NCBI GenBank assembly: GCA_905208975.1
Contig: CAJLRE010000003.1
Coordinates: forward strand, 1-64,000
Direction of reading: 5' to 3'
Source of the DNA: an uncultured Collinsella sp.
GTDB taxonomy: Bacteria; Actinomycetota; Coriobacteriia; Coriobacteriales; Coriobacteriaceae
Length of the DNA stretch: 64,000 bases
The position numbers and the translations under genes are program-made. Below are positions 1-9,617 of this stretch, piece after piece (within the stretch, counting starts at the first letter, position 1; each line of letters starts with the position of its first letter). Under the pieces are notes generated by a model. The model made no database searches and was not told the DNA's origin. It was given only the letters and a program-made list of their open reading frames with translations.

Positions 1-89
1 CATCTGCTGGGTGCGTGCGTCTAGAGATTCAGAATGCAAAATGGATTTACGATAACATTCCTTATGGAACGAAGGTTGTTACGTATTAA
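1..89 (+). CDS. L,D-transpeptidase (YkuD domain), C-terminal end only
   Basis: Frame 3 from the left edge is open for 28 codons to TAA at 87-89. The peptide begins SAGCVRL and ends DNIPYGTKVVTY. The GCVRL motif with its catalytic cysteine, followed about 15 residues later by a DAKWIYD-like stretch and a PxGTKVVxY end, is the classical C-terminus of the YkuD L,D-transpeptidase fold. That family makes 3-3 cross-links in peptidoglycan or anchors proteins to it, outside the membrane. The rest of the gene lies left of the window, so its signal peptide and any substrate-binding domains cannot be judged. I am fairly sure of the family and cannot assign a specific member. Confidence 0.75.
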   Translation, partial: SAGCVRLEIQNAKWIYDNIPYGTKVVTY

Positions 90-268
90 CGAAGACTATT
101 AATTAGACTGATAAAAGGGTGTTCATGTCGATAGGGTAACTAATGTTACATTCGATACGCGGCATTTACGCGATTGTTTGTTGCTTTGGACTATAGATAT
201 TATTTTTGTCTAGAGTAAATACAATGTGTCTCAATGGTGCGCGTTGTTAATTTGGGTAAGAGGATCAC

Positions 269-1507
269 TTGAAAGAAAAGTCACTTAGGTCAAACATGCT
301 ATGGAACTCTATCGGTTCTTTATACTATTCAGCTTGCCAATGGCTTATAACCGTTGCTGTAGCGAGGCTTTCTAGTACCTACGGAGCTGCCGGAGTGCTT
401 GCAGTGGCAATGTCGGTGTCAAATATTTTTTCGCAAATTGGGCTATTTAGAATTAGATCCTACCAAGTGTCTGACATTCATGAAAAGGTGTCGGCAAGGC
501 AATATGTTGGTTTTAGAATTGTTACCATCGCCTTGGGCCTTATAATTACATTGATATATATGTGCTTCACTTGTTCAAGAGATAGTTATATTGCTATATC
601 GCTCTACCTTGTCTTTCGAGCTGGAGACGTTTTTATTGACGTCTTGCACGGGGTTGATCAACAGCATCAAAGGATGGACTACTGTGGTATCTCGATGATT
701 ATTCGAGCTACTCTCTTTCTCGTTGCCTTTATCATTGGATTGGGATACTTCGATAGCCTAGAAATTGCATTGTTTGGCATGGTGATCGCCACCTATCCTG
801 TGATTATCTATGACTATGAAATTTCATCTCGATTTACGGACGTTAGGCCTTCTTTTAATCTTCCGACTAGTAAACATTTATTTCTCTCATGCCTGCCCGC
901 CGTCGTTGGCATGTCTCTCTGTTCGGTGGTCGTTACCTATTCCCGTCAGTTCTTGGGGGAGTGTTACGGTTCCTCATCGCTTGGCATTTATGCGACTGTT
1001 TGTACGCCGATCGTGATCATTCAAGCTTGTGCTTCCTATGTTTATGCCCCTCTTCTGGGGTCTTTTGCCGAACGATTTGAGGCTAAAGACGCTTCGGGGT
1101 TTTTCCGTCTTGTTTTTACCGTTGCTTTGTCTATGTTTGCCTTGTTTGCGGTGTGTGCTGGCGTTTTCGTTTTCTTTGGGAACGATTTGCTCCGCATGGT
1201 TTTCGGAGGCACAATCTCTCGCTATGATTATTTAATTTATGCAGGCCTATTTAGCTCTGCTTTTACAGCATTAGTAGCATTTTTAAGTGACCTTCTAATT
1301 AGTATTCGTGATATGTCTGGTTGCTTTATTGGAAATACCATCGGTTGTTTGGTCTCGTTCCCTTTGTCTTGGGTTTTGATTCCGCAAACGGGATTAAATG
1401 GTGCCAGCTATGTAGTTATTATTAGCTATTTTGTGACCTGTACAATCTTACTTGGCTTTCTCTATAGATCTATTCGCAAGAGCACTGCTGACACTCAAGA
1501 TAGTTAA
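269..1507 (+). CDS. Wzx-type polysaccharide flippase
   Basis: This is a 412-residue polytopic membrane protein with about a dozen hydrophobic segments and short polar loops, the size and pattern of MATE/MviN-like polysaccharide flippases. Such proteins flip undecaprenyl-linked oligosaccharide units across the membrane. The N-terminus (NMLWNSIGSLYYSACQW) is typical of the family. The start is TTG at 269, preceded by AAGAGG at 259-264. The gene is AT-rich and is followed 19 bases later by a LicD gene and then a glycosyltransferase, so it probably opens a polysaccharide transcription unit. The window also holds an ABC exporter (15490-17114), so two export routes may coexist. The function comes from family resemblance; the cargo is unknown. 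Confidence 0.8.
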   Translation: MKEKSLRSNMLWNSIGSLYYSACQWLITVAVARLSSTYGAAGVLAVAMSVSNIFSQIGLFRIRSYQVSDIHEKVSARQYVGFRIVTIALGLIITLIYMCFTCSRDSYIAISLYLVFRAGDVFIDVLHGVDQQHQRMDYCGISMIIRATLFLVAFIIGLGYFDSLEIALFGMVIATYPVIIYDYEISSRFTDVRPSFNLPTSKHLFLSCLPAVVGMSLCSVVVTYSRQFLGECYGSSSLGIYATVCTPIVIIQACASYVYAPLLGSFAERFEAKDASGFFRLVFTVALSMFALFAVCAGVFVFFGNDLLRMVFGGTISRYDYLIYAGLFSSAFTALVAFLSDLLISIRDMSGCFIGNTIGCLVSFPLSWVLIPQTGLNGASYVVIISYFVTCTILLGFLYRSIRKSTADTQDS

Positions 1508-1526
1508 TTGGAATGGGTTTTCTAAA

Positions 1527-2384
1527 ATGAATGATTCTGAGGCATTGTCGCACTTACAGGCGGCTGAACTTAAAATATTAGACGCGATTGCGTCTCTTTG
1601 TGCCAAATTTGATATCAACTGGTGGCTCGACGGGGGAACCTGCCTTGGTGCCATGCGACATAATGGTTTTATTCCTTGGGATGATGATATTGATATCGGC
1701 ATGATGCGTTCAGATTATGAGCGTTTTTGTGAACTTGCACCTAAGGAGCTTCAGCCTGGGTTTTCCCTTCATAACTCACAAAATACAGATTGCTACGCGG
1801 CTATGTTTTCAAAAGTTTACATGGACGGTACTAGGTTTGAAAATCAAGAAGGAAGAGACGCCGGATCTGCGATGGGTATTTTCGTAGATGTATTTCCTTA
1901 CGATTATTTGTATGTTGATGCTAATTTGCGTGCTCGACAGATAAAAACTGCCTCTTCCGCTCAACGGCTTTCTTATCTATACCATTCAGGGAGTATTTCT
2001 GTTCCGCATAAGGGCATGCTTGGTGAAATCGAAAAGGCAGTCTGTGTTTTGCTCCATGGTATTGAAAGGATGCGTTGTAAGGATCCTCGCCAATATCAGG
2101 ACAGATTCGATAACGCTATTGGCGATTATAACGTTGGACAAATTAGCAATGAGTGCCTGACGCTTGCCTGGCCTAATATGGCTCCCGTTCCAGTCGATGA
2201 TATTCTTCCGACTTGTCGGGCACAGTTTGAAGGTAGGTCATATCCCGTTCCAAGATACACGGAGCGCTACCTTACAACAATGTACGGTGACTGGAAGAGT
2301 ATCCCGGCTCCCGAGGATCGCCATACACACTTACCATTGCTAATTGATTTCGGTGATGGGCAAATTTGGGAGTCTGGAAATTAG
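1527..2384 (+). CDS. LicD family phosphotransferase
   Basis: The 285-residue protein carries the LicD core: WWLDGGTCLGAMRHNGF then IPWDDDIDIGM near residues 28-55. The DDDxD acidic cluster is the probable nucleotidyl/metal site. LicD-family proteins transfer a phospho-alcohol (phosphocholine in pneumococcus; ribitol phosphate in the related FKRP/FKTN enzymes) from a CDP-activated donor to glycans. I chose ATG 1527 because the longer frame from 1452 lies inside the upstream flippase and the conserved region begins just after MNDSEALSH. The stop at 2382-2384 directly abuts the ATG of the next gene, so translation is probably coupled. No choline uptake or activation gene is visible in the window, whereas a CDP-glycerol synthase (17296-17772) is. 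Confidence 0.85.
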   Translation: MNDSEALSHLQAAELKILDAIASLCAKFDINWWLDGGTCLGAMRHNGFIPWDDDIDIGMMRSDYERFCELAPKELQPGFSLHNSQNTDCYAAMFSKVYMDGTRFENQEGRDAGSAMGIFVDVFPYDYLYVDANLRARQIKTASSAQRLSYLYHSGSISVPHKGMLGEIEKAVCVLLHGIERMRCKDPRQYQDRFDNAIGDYNVGQISNECLTLAWPNMAPVPVDDILPTCRAQFEGRSYPVPRYTERYLTTMYGDWKSIPAPEDRHTHLPLLIDFGDGQIWESGN

Positions 2385-3536
2385 ATGGCGCTGACATATG
2401 TGATTTTTTCAGCTCAATATCCGCCTCATATGGGCGGAATTGAGAGCTTTACGCGTAATATGGCATACGCCCTTACGGAAAAGGGTGCTAGGGTAATTGT
2501 TGTAACAAACGATACCAATTCAATTGGAATAGACATTGAGATCGATTGCGGTGTTAAGGTCCTTCGCTTGTCTTGTTTTCCATTCGTTGATGGTCGCTTT
2601 CCAGTTGCTAAGCATGACGAGAAGAACCGTAATCTATGGAATTGGCTTGAATCCCAAGATGTGGACGGCGTTTTGATAAATGCGCGGTTCTATCTTCATT
2701 CAATTATGGGCATGAAGTATGCGCGAAGAAAAGGTCTAACGCCTGTCGTTCTTGATCACGGATCAGCTCATCTTTCATTCAGTAGTCCGTATCTTGACCC
2801 TTTCGTACGCATTTATGAGCATGCTATTACATTAAGGGGCAAAAGATATAAGCCAGCATACTACGGTGTATCTGAAAAAAGCGTTGAATGGCTTCGTCAT
2901 TTTGGGATTACTGCCAAAGGCGTCATCCCTAATGCAATTGATGCAGAGAAATACCGTAACATGTCTTCAGGTCGCGATTTTAGAAATGAGCTTGGATTAA
3001 GCGAAGACCCACTTATAGTTTCCTATGTTGGTCGATTTATTCCGGAAAAAGGAATCAAGTCTATCATTGACACTTCGAAAAGCTATCGACTTAATAAACT
3101 CGGGGTCCATTTTGTCCTGGCGGGCGATGGACCAATGTCTTCTGCGGTTGAGCTGGCTCAGGGAGAGTCGCTTCACTGGGTGGGACGTCTGTCTGCATCT
3201 GATGTCTCCGCTCTTCTTCAACAGTCCAATCTACTTTGTCTCCCAACTCGTTCTGAGGGATTTTCAACAATACTGCTAGAAGCAGCTGCATGTGGGTGTC
3301 CTGCTGTTGTTACTGACGTCGGGGGGGCACGTGAGCTTATTCCGAGTAGCGATTATGGGACAATTATTAAATCGATGAGTGCGGAGTCGGTTGAGATGGC
3401 TGTGTATCAGATGGCATCTAGCCGATCGGTATTAAACAAGCAATCAAAATCAATTCAGAAATTGGTTGAGCTTGGGCATACATGGACTAACTCGGCAGAT
3501 AAGCTCTGCTCTGCTTTTGCTACGGCTAGGGACTAG
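2385..3536 (+). CDS. glycosyltransferase family 4 (GT-B fold)
   Basis: The 383-residue protein has the layout of family 4 retaining transferases: an N-terminal acceptor half opening with PPHMGGIESFTRNMA, then a donor half with YVGRFIPEKGI near residues 209-219 and the nucleotide-sugar motif EGFSTILLEAAACG, where E291 and E299 form the E-x7-E pair. It should act in the cytoplasm or at the membrane face, adding a sugar to a lipid-linked polysaccharide intermediate. The sugar cannot be predicted. ATG 2385 follows the LicD stop with no gap. The gene ends inside a terminator-like hairpin and is AT-rich like its two upstream partners. Confidence 0.85.
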   Translation: MALTYVIFSAQYPPHMGGIESFTRNMAYALTEKGARVIVVTNDTNSIGIDIEIDCGVKVLRLSCFPFVDGRFPVAKHDEKNRNLWNWLESQDVDGVLINARFYLHSIMGMKYARRKGLTPVVLDHGSAHLSFSSPYLDPFVRIYEHAITLRGKRYKPAYYGVSEKSVEWLRHFGITAKGVIPNAIDAEKYRNMSSGRDFRNELGLSEDPLIVSYVGRFIPEKGIKSIIDTSKSYRLNKLGVHFVLAGDGPMSSAVELAQGESLHWVGRLSASDVSALLQQSNLLCLPTRSEGFSTILLEAAACGCPAVVTDVGGARELIPSSDYGTIIKSMSAESVEMAVYQMASSRSVLNKQSKSIQKLVELGHTWTNSADKLCSAFATARD

Positions 3537-3548
3537 CCGTCTGTTTAT
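3522..3548 (+). terminator. hairpin overlapping the glycosyltransferase stop codon
   Basis: A perfect 8-base inverted repeat, ACGGCTAG at 3522-3529 and CTAGCCGT at 3533-3540, has a 3-base loop. T-rich sequence follows (CTGTTTATTGTTTTG). The stop codon TAG at 3534-3536 lies in the right arm. It probably ends the flippase-LicD-glycosyltransferase unit. Confidence 0.6.
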
Positions 3549-3559
3549 TGTTTTGTTTG

Positions 3560-3875
3560 GCTTTTTTGCCTCAACTTGATACTGACGACGTACACAATGG
3601 CCGCGATTGCGACGAGTGCCCCTTCCTTGCGCTGGTAGCTCGAGGACGTTCTCCGGGAAGAAGCGCTTGGTCCTGAGTTTCGGCATCCTCAGATTGAGTG
3701 ACCGCGTGCATATCTCGATCGTGCGGTCATGGTATCCGTTCCTGCTGTTAGCGCCCTCGCCGTAGAACTGGTCGGCCTTCGCGTTAATCAAGGTGTATAA
3801 AATCTGCTCGGTGAGACTGTTTTGTAGATTCCACATGTCGATATCGCCGACGCTGAGCCGGTGCGTAGTGAACAT
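3560..3875 (-). pseudogene. IS256-family transposase fragment, frameshifted
   Basis: Read on the minus strand from 3875, the frame contains SRNGYHDRTIEICTRSLNL then RMPKLRTKRFFPENVLE. This matches the N-terminal hallmark of IS256/Mutator transposases (RNGYRxRxxxTRxGxLxLxIPKLRxGxFFP). After FFPENVLE, near 3640, the conserved continuation is found in another frame (YQRKEGALVAIAAIVYV), which shows a small indel, and that frame stops after about 32 codons. The DDE catalytic core is absent. This is a dead 5' fragment of an insertion sequence, sitting directly after the polysaccharide terminator and consistent with past rearrangement here. Family assignment is by motif recognition only. Confidence 0.7.
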
Positions 3876-4070
3876 TTCTAAGTGTCAAGTCTGCCAAGAT
3901 CCGCAACAATTGATTTTAGATTCAGTTATTGATTCTCATAACGCGCCTTAGCTGAATTACTCTGAATCTCAGTAGCCTCTATTTAAATCAAAATTATATA
4001 TAAGATTATAAAATCCAAGTCTATACTTTGAATGTTAACTTTGATTACTAAACTTCTATTAAGGATTGTT

Positions 4071-4766
4071 ATGAATAATAGCCCTAGCGTTTTGGTCATA
4101 ATTCCAGCTTATAACGAAGAGGCTAATATACTCCGTACGGTACAGTCAGTAATGCAATTTGGTTATGACTACCTGGTGGTTAACGACGGGTCTACGGACA
4201 AGACTCTCCAGATATGCGAAGAGAATCACCTTAACGTACTTGATTTGCCTCAAAATTTGGGTATTGGTGGTGCTGTCCAGGCTGGTCATAAATACGCTCG
4301 ACAGTTTGGCTATGATATTGATATTCAAGTGGATGGTGACGGTCAACACGATCCCAAATACATCGGCGCTCTAATTGATAAAATTCAAACCGGCTCCGAT
4401 ATTGTTGTCGGGTCTAGGTTTTTAATGCCGACAACCGGATTTCAGTCATCTTTTTTAAGGCGAATTGGCATAACTTGGTTTTCAAATGTAATCAGATTGG
4501 TGTCTCGAAAAAGAATTACAGACCCAACTTCAGGTTTTAGGGCTTGTAATAGAAAGGCTATTGAGCTTTTCTGCAATAAGTATCCTTCTGACTACCCTGA
4601 ACCCGATTCTATTGTCTATGCGCTCGCTCAGGGTTTAGACGTAACAGAGGTTTCCGTTGTCATGAAAGAACGCCAGGGAGGCACTTCTTCTATTTCTGGT
4701 TTTTCTAGCGTGTACTATATGATTAAGGTCACTTTAGCTATTTTTATATCCGCTTACTCAAAATAG
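4071..4766 (+). CDS. glycosyltransferase family 2, DPM1-like
   Basis: The 231-residue protein begins MNNSPSVLVIIPAYNEEAN, carries NDGSTDKT near residue 35 and QVDGDGQHDP (the metal-binding DxD region) near residue 84. It is a compact GT-A fold without C-terminal membrane helices, like dolichyl/polyprenyl-phosphate sugar synthases. It would move a sugar from a nucleotide donor to polyprenyl phosphate or another acceptor at the inner membrane face. ATG 4071 is preceded by AAGGA at 4061-4065; the frame could extend to 4032 but lacks a ribosome site there. The next gene, a DUF2304 protein, starts 9 bases after the stop, a pairing often seen in polysaccharide loci. The gene is AT-rich. Confidence 0.85.
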   Translation: MNNSPSVLVIIPAYNEEANILRTVQSVMQFGYDYLVVNDGSTDKTLQICEENHLNVLDLPQNLGIGGAVQAGHKYARQFGYDIDIQVDGDGQHDPKYIGALIDKIQTGSDIVVGSRFLMPTTGFQSSFLRRIGITWFSNVIRLVSRKRITDPTSGFRACNRKAIELFCNKYPSDYPEPDSIVYALAQGLDVTEVSVVMKERQGGTSSISGFSSVYYMIKVTLAIFISAYSK

Positions 4767-4775
4767 GAGTTGATA

Positions 4776-5117
4776 ATGTCTGTATCAATACGGATTGCCA
4801 TAGTATTCGCTTGCTCGTTGTTGGCTCTTTATGTCATTCATCTCGTATTGACCGATAAACTTCAATTGCGCTACTCCCTTTTGTGGTTAGCTCTGGTCGT
4901 CACCCTTTTAATCTGTAGCATTTTCCCCGTGCCGATTTATTGGCTTTCTTCTTTTTTTGGCTTTGTAACATCTGCCAATTTTATTTTTGTCGCTGGTTTT
5001 ATTTTTGTGATTTTAATCTTGCTGTCCCTATCTGTAACCGTAAGTAGGCAATCGCTTGCGATAAAAAATCTGACACAAAAAATAGCATTGCTCGAAAAGA
5101 ATAGTCGTTCCAGGTAG
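4776..5117 (+). CDS. DUF2304 small membrane protein
   Basis: The 113-residue protein has three hydrophobic helices (about residues 5-22, 31-50 and 65-88) and ends in a basic, coiled-coil-prone tail (LAIKNLTQKIALLEKN). Size, topology and position next to a family 2 glycosyltransferase fit DUF2304. Proteins of this family are thought to assist the partner transferase or the flipping of its polyprenyl-linked product; that role is not established. The start is ATG 4776 with TAGGAG at 4764-4769. Confidence 0.7.
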   Translation: MSVSIRIAIVFACSLLALYVIHLVLTDKLQLRYSLLWLALVVTLLICSIFPVPIYWLSSFFGFVTSANFIFVAGFIFVILILLSLSVTVSRQSLAIKNLTQKIALLEKNSRSR

Positions 5118-6751
<1,634 letters not shown>

Positions 6752-6870
6752 GCCGCATCCCGGCATCCCGCACCGCGGGGCGCCCGCGCGGGGTCGCAGG
6801 GCATGGGGATGATCCTGCGGCTCGCCAGGGGAGCCCGCAAGCGGAACATCGTCGATTGGAGCTTTGCCGC

Positions 6871-6963
6871 ATGTCTGACATCGAATTCGTGAAGGACCTC
6901 TCCGTCACCGAGACCGGCATCGAGGGCCTCAGAGTTGTCGACACCCGGTGTACCGCGATGTAG
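6871..6963 (+). pseudogene. rfbC: truncated dTDP-4-dehydrorhamnose 3,5-epimerase (or RmlC-RmlD fusion) N-terminus
   Basis: From ATG 6871, with GGAG about 10 bases upstream, the frame reads MSDIEFVKDLSV, TETGIEGLRVVD, then goes off into TRCTAM and stops at 6961. FVKDL-x(6)-GIEGLRVVD is how RmlC proteins of this bacterial class begin, before the conserved HGDxRGxF that should follow. Homology ends near 6943, exactly where the opposite-strand IS21-family remnant begins, so the gene was cut by insertion or a later deletion. Position 120 bases after rfbB and the matching high GC support the assignment. The identification rests on about 25 residues. Confidence 0.65.
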
Positions 6964-7367
6964 GTCTTCGCCGTGGTGAGGCCGCCGGCGTAGTCCTGGC
7001 CGAGCAGCAGCTTGAATATCACCTGCGAGTTGGTGACGCCCTTTCGGAGGTCGTCCACCAGGCCGGTGTGCCCGTCGAGCACGCCCGGCGCGGCCCTCCT
7101 CCCGTTGTTCCCGTGGGGCAGGGCCCTGAACCCGTGGGCCCCGATCGTTCTCGCCCGGGAGCGGGTGAGCCCCGTCCTCCTGCAGAACTCCGCGAGGTTG
7201 CATGCCTGCGGTTCGAACCCGTCGCCCTCCTCCGCGGCCATCTCCCGGAGCGTCGCGTCTATAATCTCCTGTAAGTCATCGTGTCTCTCGTTCACCTCAA
7301 TGGTCTTCCTAACGCCGGCGTGTTGGCACCACCAGCGTAGTGACGGCGGGGAGGCCGCAGTGGCCAT
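6948..7367 (-). pseudogene. IS21-family (IstA-like) transposase, N-terminal fragment
   Basis: The minus-strand frame from 7367 reads an N-terminal region with an HTH-like segment (NLAEFCRRTGLTRSRARTI), then FRALPHGNNGRRAAP, then VTNSQVIFKLLLGQDYAGG followed by a LTTAKTYIA segment. The spacing of an HTH, a basic NGRR linker and a TNxxxxxxLLxxxGYxGxxxxxKxY block is that of IstA transposases of IS21 elements. The frame then runs out of recognisable sequence at about 6948, well before any DDE core, so only the first third remains. No istB helper gene is present. The fragment faces and interrupts the rfbC remnant. Family call by motif pattern only. Confidence 0.65.
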
Positions 7368-7384
7368 TATTCGGTGACCGGAAT

Positions 7385-7420
7385 CGGTCAAAATCGTTTG
7401 ACTATTAGCGGCTAAAATCG
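7385..7420. repeat. direct repeats at the outer end of the IS21-family remnant
   Basis: CGGTCAAAATCG (7385-7396) and CGGCTAAAATCG (7409-7420) differ by one base and lie 24 bases apart, just upstream of the IstA-like start on the minus strand. IS21 elements are known for multiple short repeats inside their ends that bind transposase, so this probably marks the surviving left end of the element. Confidence 0.5.
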
Positions 7421-7542
7421 CCTGGCGCTAACACCGTTGCTGCACGGGCAAAAACCAATGCAGGGCCCGGTAACTTAAAATCTAATGTTAGAATAAAAAC
7501 CAGTCTTCTAAAATAATTATTTATCTTTTTGTGGGGTCATCT

Positions 7543-9585
7543 ATGAGTTGGACACTATTGTTTCTTGAGGCTTTTGTTGTAGCCATAGCATTGATTTTTC
7601 CGGGCTTGTTGGCTTCGCGTGCATTTGGCGTTCCATTTAAACTGTCTCTCTCTTTTGGCCCTGTAATCAGCGTATTCTTTTTGGTCTTTATGGGTATCGT
7701 TCTCCGGTTTGTCGGTGTCTCCGGGGGCTATTTTGCTTTGATGATCTCGTTGTTCCTTTTTACCGTGGTCAGTGGCTTGGGTTGTTTTTTACGTTTTCAC
7801 GGACGAAGCGTATTTTTTGACTGTGATATCGTCTGTCTCCTGCCGTACCTGTGCGCCCTTGTCTTATCTGTTTCCGTGACAGTTTATTTATTTGTCCGTG
7901 GCATTGGTCTGCCGGATAACTTTCTTCAGGTATATGACAATTCGTTTCATTTGAGCGTTGTTCAGAGCATGAAACGTGCCTCTAGCTATTCAATCCTTTC
8001 GGTTGGATCGTATTTGGAGGCTGGATCCGAAGCGTTTAACCCTAATGCAAGTACCGGTTTTTATCCTGCCGCTTGGCATATCATTGCTGCCCTCGTCTCG
8101 CGCACCTTCAATATCTCTGTTATGGCAGCCATTAATCTTACCAATTTTGTATTCACTGCGTTTGTGTTGCCCTTGGGCGTTCAGTCCTTGATTGCGGTTA
8201 TAACCAAGGATGATGTGAGAAAGGGCATTTGCGCCGCTGTCGTTACGCTCGCTTCGACCGCCTTCCCTTGGGCTTTGCTCTATTGGGGGCCCGTCTATCC
8301 TAATTTCGCTGCATTCTGTGCCATTCCTACTGTCGCCGCTGTTTTCATTTGGTTTATGCAAAGCATTGAGGATCCTCGCTCTGTGTGCGCGGCTCATTAT
8401 TCTGTCCTTGTTACTTTGTTCTTGGGCATTGCTGCTCTAGTTTCATTGCAACCGAATGCAGTTTTTACGTTAGGCATTCTTTTGGTGCCTTCGATTGTTC
8501 CTTGCATGGGTGGTCTATTTGAACGCCAGTTGCTTCGCATGCAATCGATTCCGACCAAGTTTGCCTATTATACATCACGCGGATTTGTGCTTTTAGCTGT
8601 TGTTGTCATTTGGTTTTTGATGACGAAAGCAAGCTTTTTACAGGAGGTCATCAACTTCCATTGGCCTTCCTTTACGTACATCTTTGATGCGGTGTGGAGG
8701 TCATTCTCCTTTTCCTTTAATGAGAATACGCCCTGTATTCTTCTTGCATGTCTGGTTGTCCTTGGTAGCCTCTGTGCCTTGGGCAATAGGTCCTTCCGTG
8801 GCTACTTCTTCGTCTATCTATTTTCCGCGGTTCTGTTTGTTGTCGATGCTACTCAAGACGGTTTTATCAGGCATTTCCTTACAGGCTTTTGGTATACAGA
8901 CCAATATCGCGTCGCTGCGATGGTTGCGCTGTTCAGCGTTCCACTTTCGACACTTGGACTTGATTTTATTCTCTGCAAAGCTCAGAATGCTTTTTCTACT
9001 TCTGATGGGATAGATTGGTCGCCTAATTATCTCTCCCAAGTCTTTTGCATCATTTTGATTGCTTGCGGCTTGTTTTGGCCTGAAAGCGTCAATTCTGCCG
9101 TCAGCAATTATTCGCCGGTCGGTTTCACTAAGAGTGTGTTTAATTACATGTATAGCATCAATGATATCGATAATAATCTGACATCTGATGAGCTGGCATT
9201 CCTTGGCGAGGTCAAGCAAACAGCCGGAGATGAACCGATTATCAACAATCCCTTTGACGGCAGTGCTTATGGATATGCTACAAGCGATCTCAATCTTATG
9301 TATCGAAAGTTTAGCTGTCTTGGTGAAGGCGAGACAATGGCAAGCGGACAAATTCGCCATGGACTCTGCCGTATTTCCCATGATTCTGGGATTGCGAACG
9401 ACGTTAAGCAGACTGGTGCTAAGTATCTTCTCGTTTTGGATTATGGTGAGAGCGGGCGTGAGGGCATAGATATGCCTGGCTATCACAAGTCTGACTGGAC
9501 GGGTATTGATTCGATAGATGATTCTACTCCCGGCTTTTCGCTTGTTTTAAGCAAAAAAGATATGCGCCTCTACTTAATTGAATAG
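7543..9585 (+). CDS. large polytopic membrane protein, DUF6541-like
   Basis: The 680-residue protein has roughly a dozen or more hydrophobic helices over the first ~520 residues. A soluble region of about 160 residues follows (from about NLTSDELAFLGEVKQTAG) and ends near the C-terminus. The N-terminus (LLFLEAFVVAIALIFPGLLASRAFG) and overall plan resemble the DUF6541 family found in polysaccharide loci of actinobacteria. Members look like GT-C type glycosyltransferases or polymerases, which here would make it the best candidate for a polymerase or a polyprenyl-sugar-dependent transferase; that is inference. ATG 7543 is preferred over GTG 7531 because of the GGGG upstream. The gene converges on the acyltransferase at 9618. 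Confidence 0.7.
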   Translation: MSWTLLFLEAFVVAIALIFPGLLASRAFGVPFKLSLSFGPVISVFFLVFMGIVLRFVGVSGGYFALMISLFLFTVVSGLGCFLRFHGRSVFFDCDIVCLLPYLCALVLSVSVTVYLFVRGIGLPDNFLQVYDNSFHLSVVQSMKRASSYSILSVGSYLEAGSEAFNPNASTGFYPAAWHIIAALVSRTFNISVMAAINLTNFVFTAFVLPLGVQSLIAVITKDDVRKGICAAVVTLASTAFPWALLYWGPVYPNFAAFCAIPTVAAVFIWFMQSIEDPRSVCAAHYSVLVTLFLGIAALVSLQPNAVFTLGILLVPSIVPCMGGLFERQLLRMQSIPTKFAYYTSRGFVLLAVVVIWFLMTKASFLQEVINFHWPSFTYIFDAVWRSFSFSFNENTPCILLACLVVLGSLCALGNRSFRGYFFVYLFSAVLFVVDATQDGFIRHFLTGFWYTDQYRVAAMVALFSVPLSTLGLDFILCKAQNAFSTSDGIDWSPNYLSQVFCIILIACGLFWPESVNSAVSNYSPVGFTKSVFNYMYSINDIDNNLTSDELAFLGEVKQTAGDEPIINNPFDGSAYGYATSDLNLMYRKFSCLGEGETMASGQIRHGLCRISHDSGIANDVKQTGAKYLLVLDYGESGREGIDMPGYHKSDWTGIDSIDDSTPGFSLVLSKKDMRLYLIE

Positions 9586-9591
9586 AGGCGC
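9552..9591 (-). terminator. terminator for the minus-strand acyltransferase, inside the facing gene's 3' end
   Basis: GCGCCTCTA at 9564-9572 pairs perfectly with TAGAGGCGC at 9583-9591. Read on the minus strand, the stem is followed by ATATCTTTTTTGC. The hairpin lies across the last codons and stop of the facing membrane-protein gene, so it serves the convergent acyltransferase and may also slow plus-strand transcription. Confidence 0.7.
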
Positions 9592-9617
9592 TGTCCTCAA
9601 TTCGGGGTATTTAGGTT

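Noticed and set aside
128..157. Imperfect palindrome around GTAAC-TAAT-GTTAC in the leader before the flippase gene
   Set aside because: Too short to call an operator with no second copy near; kept only as a note.
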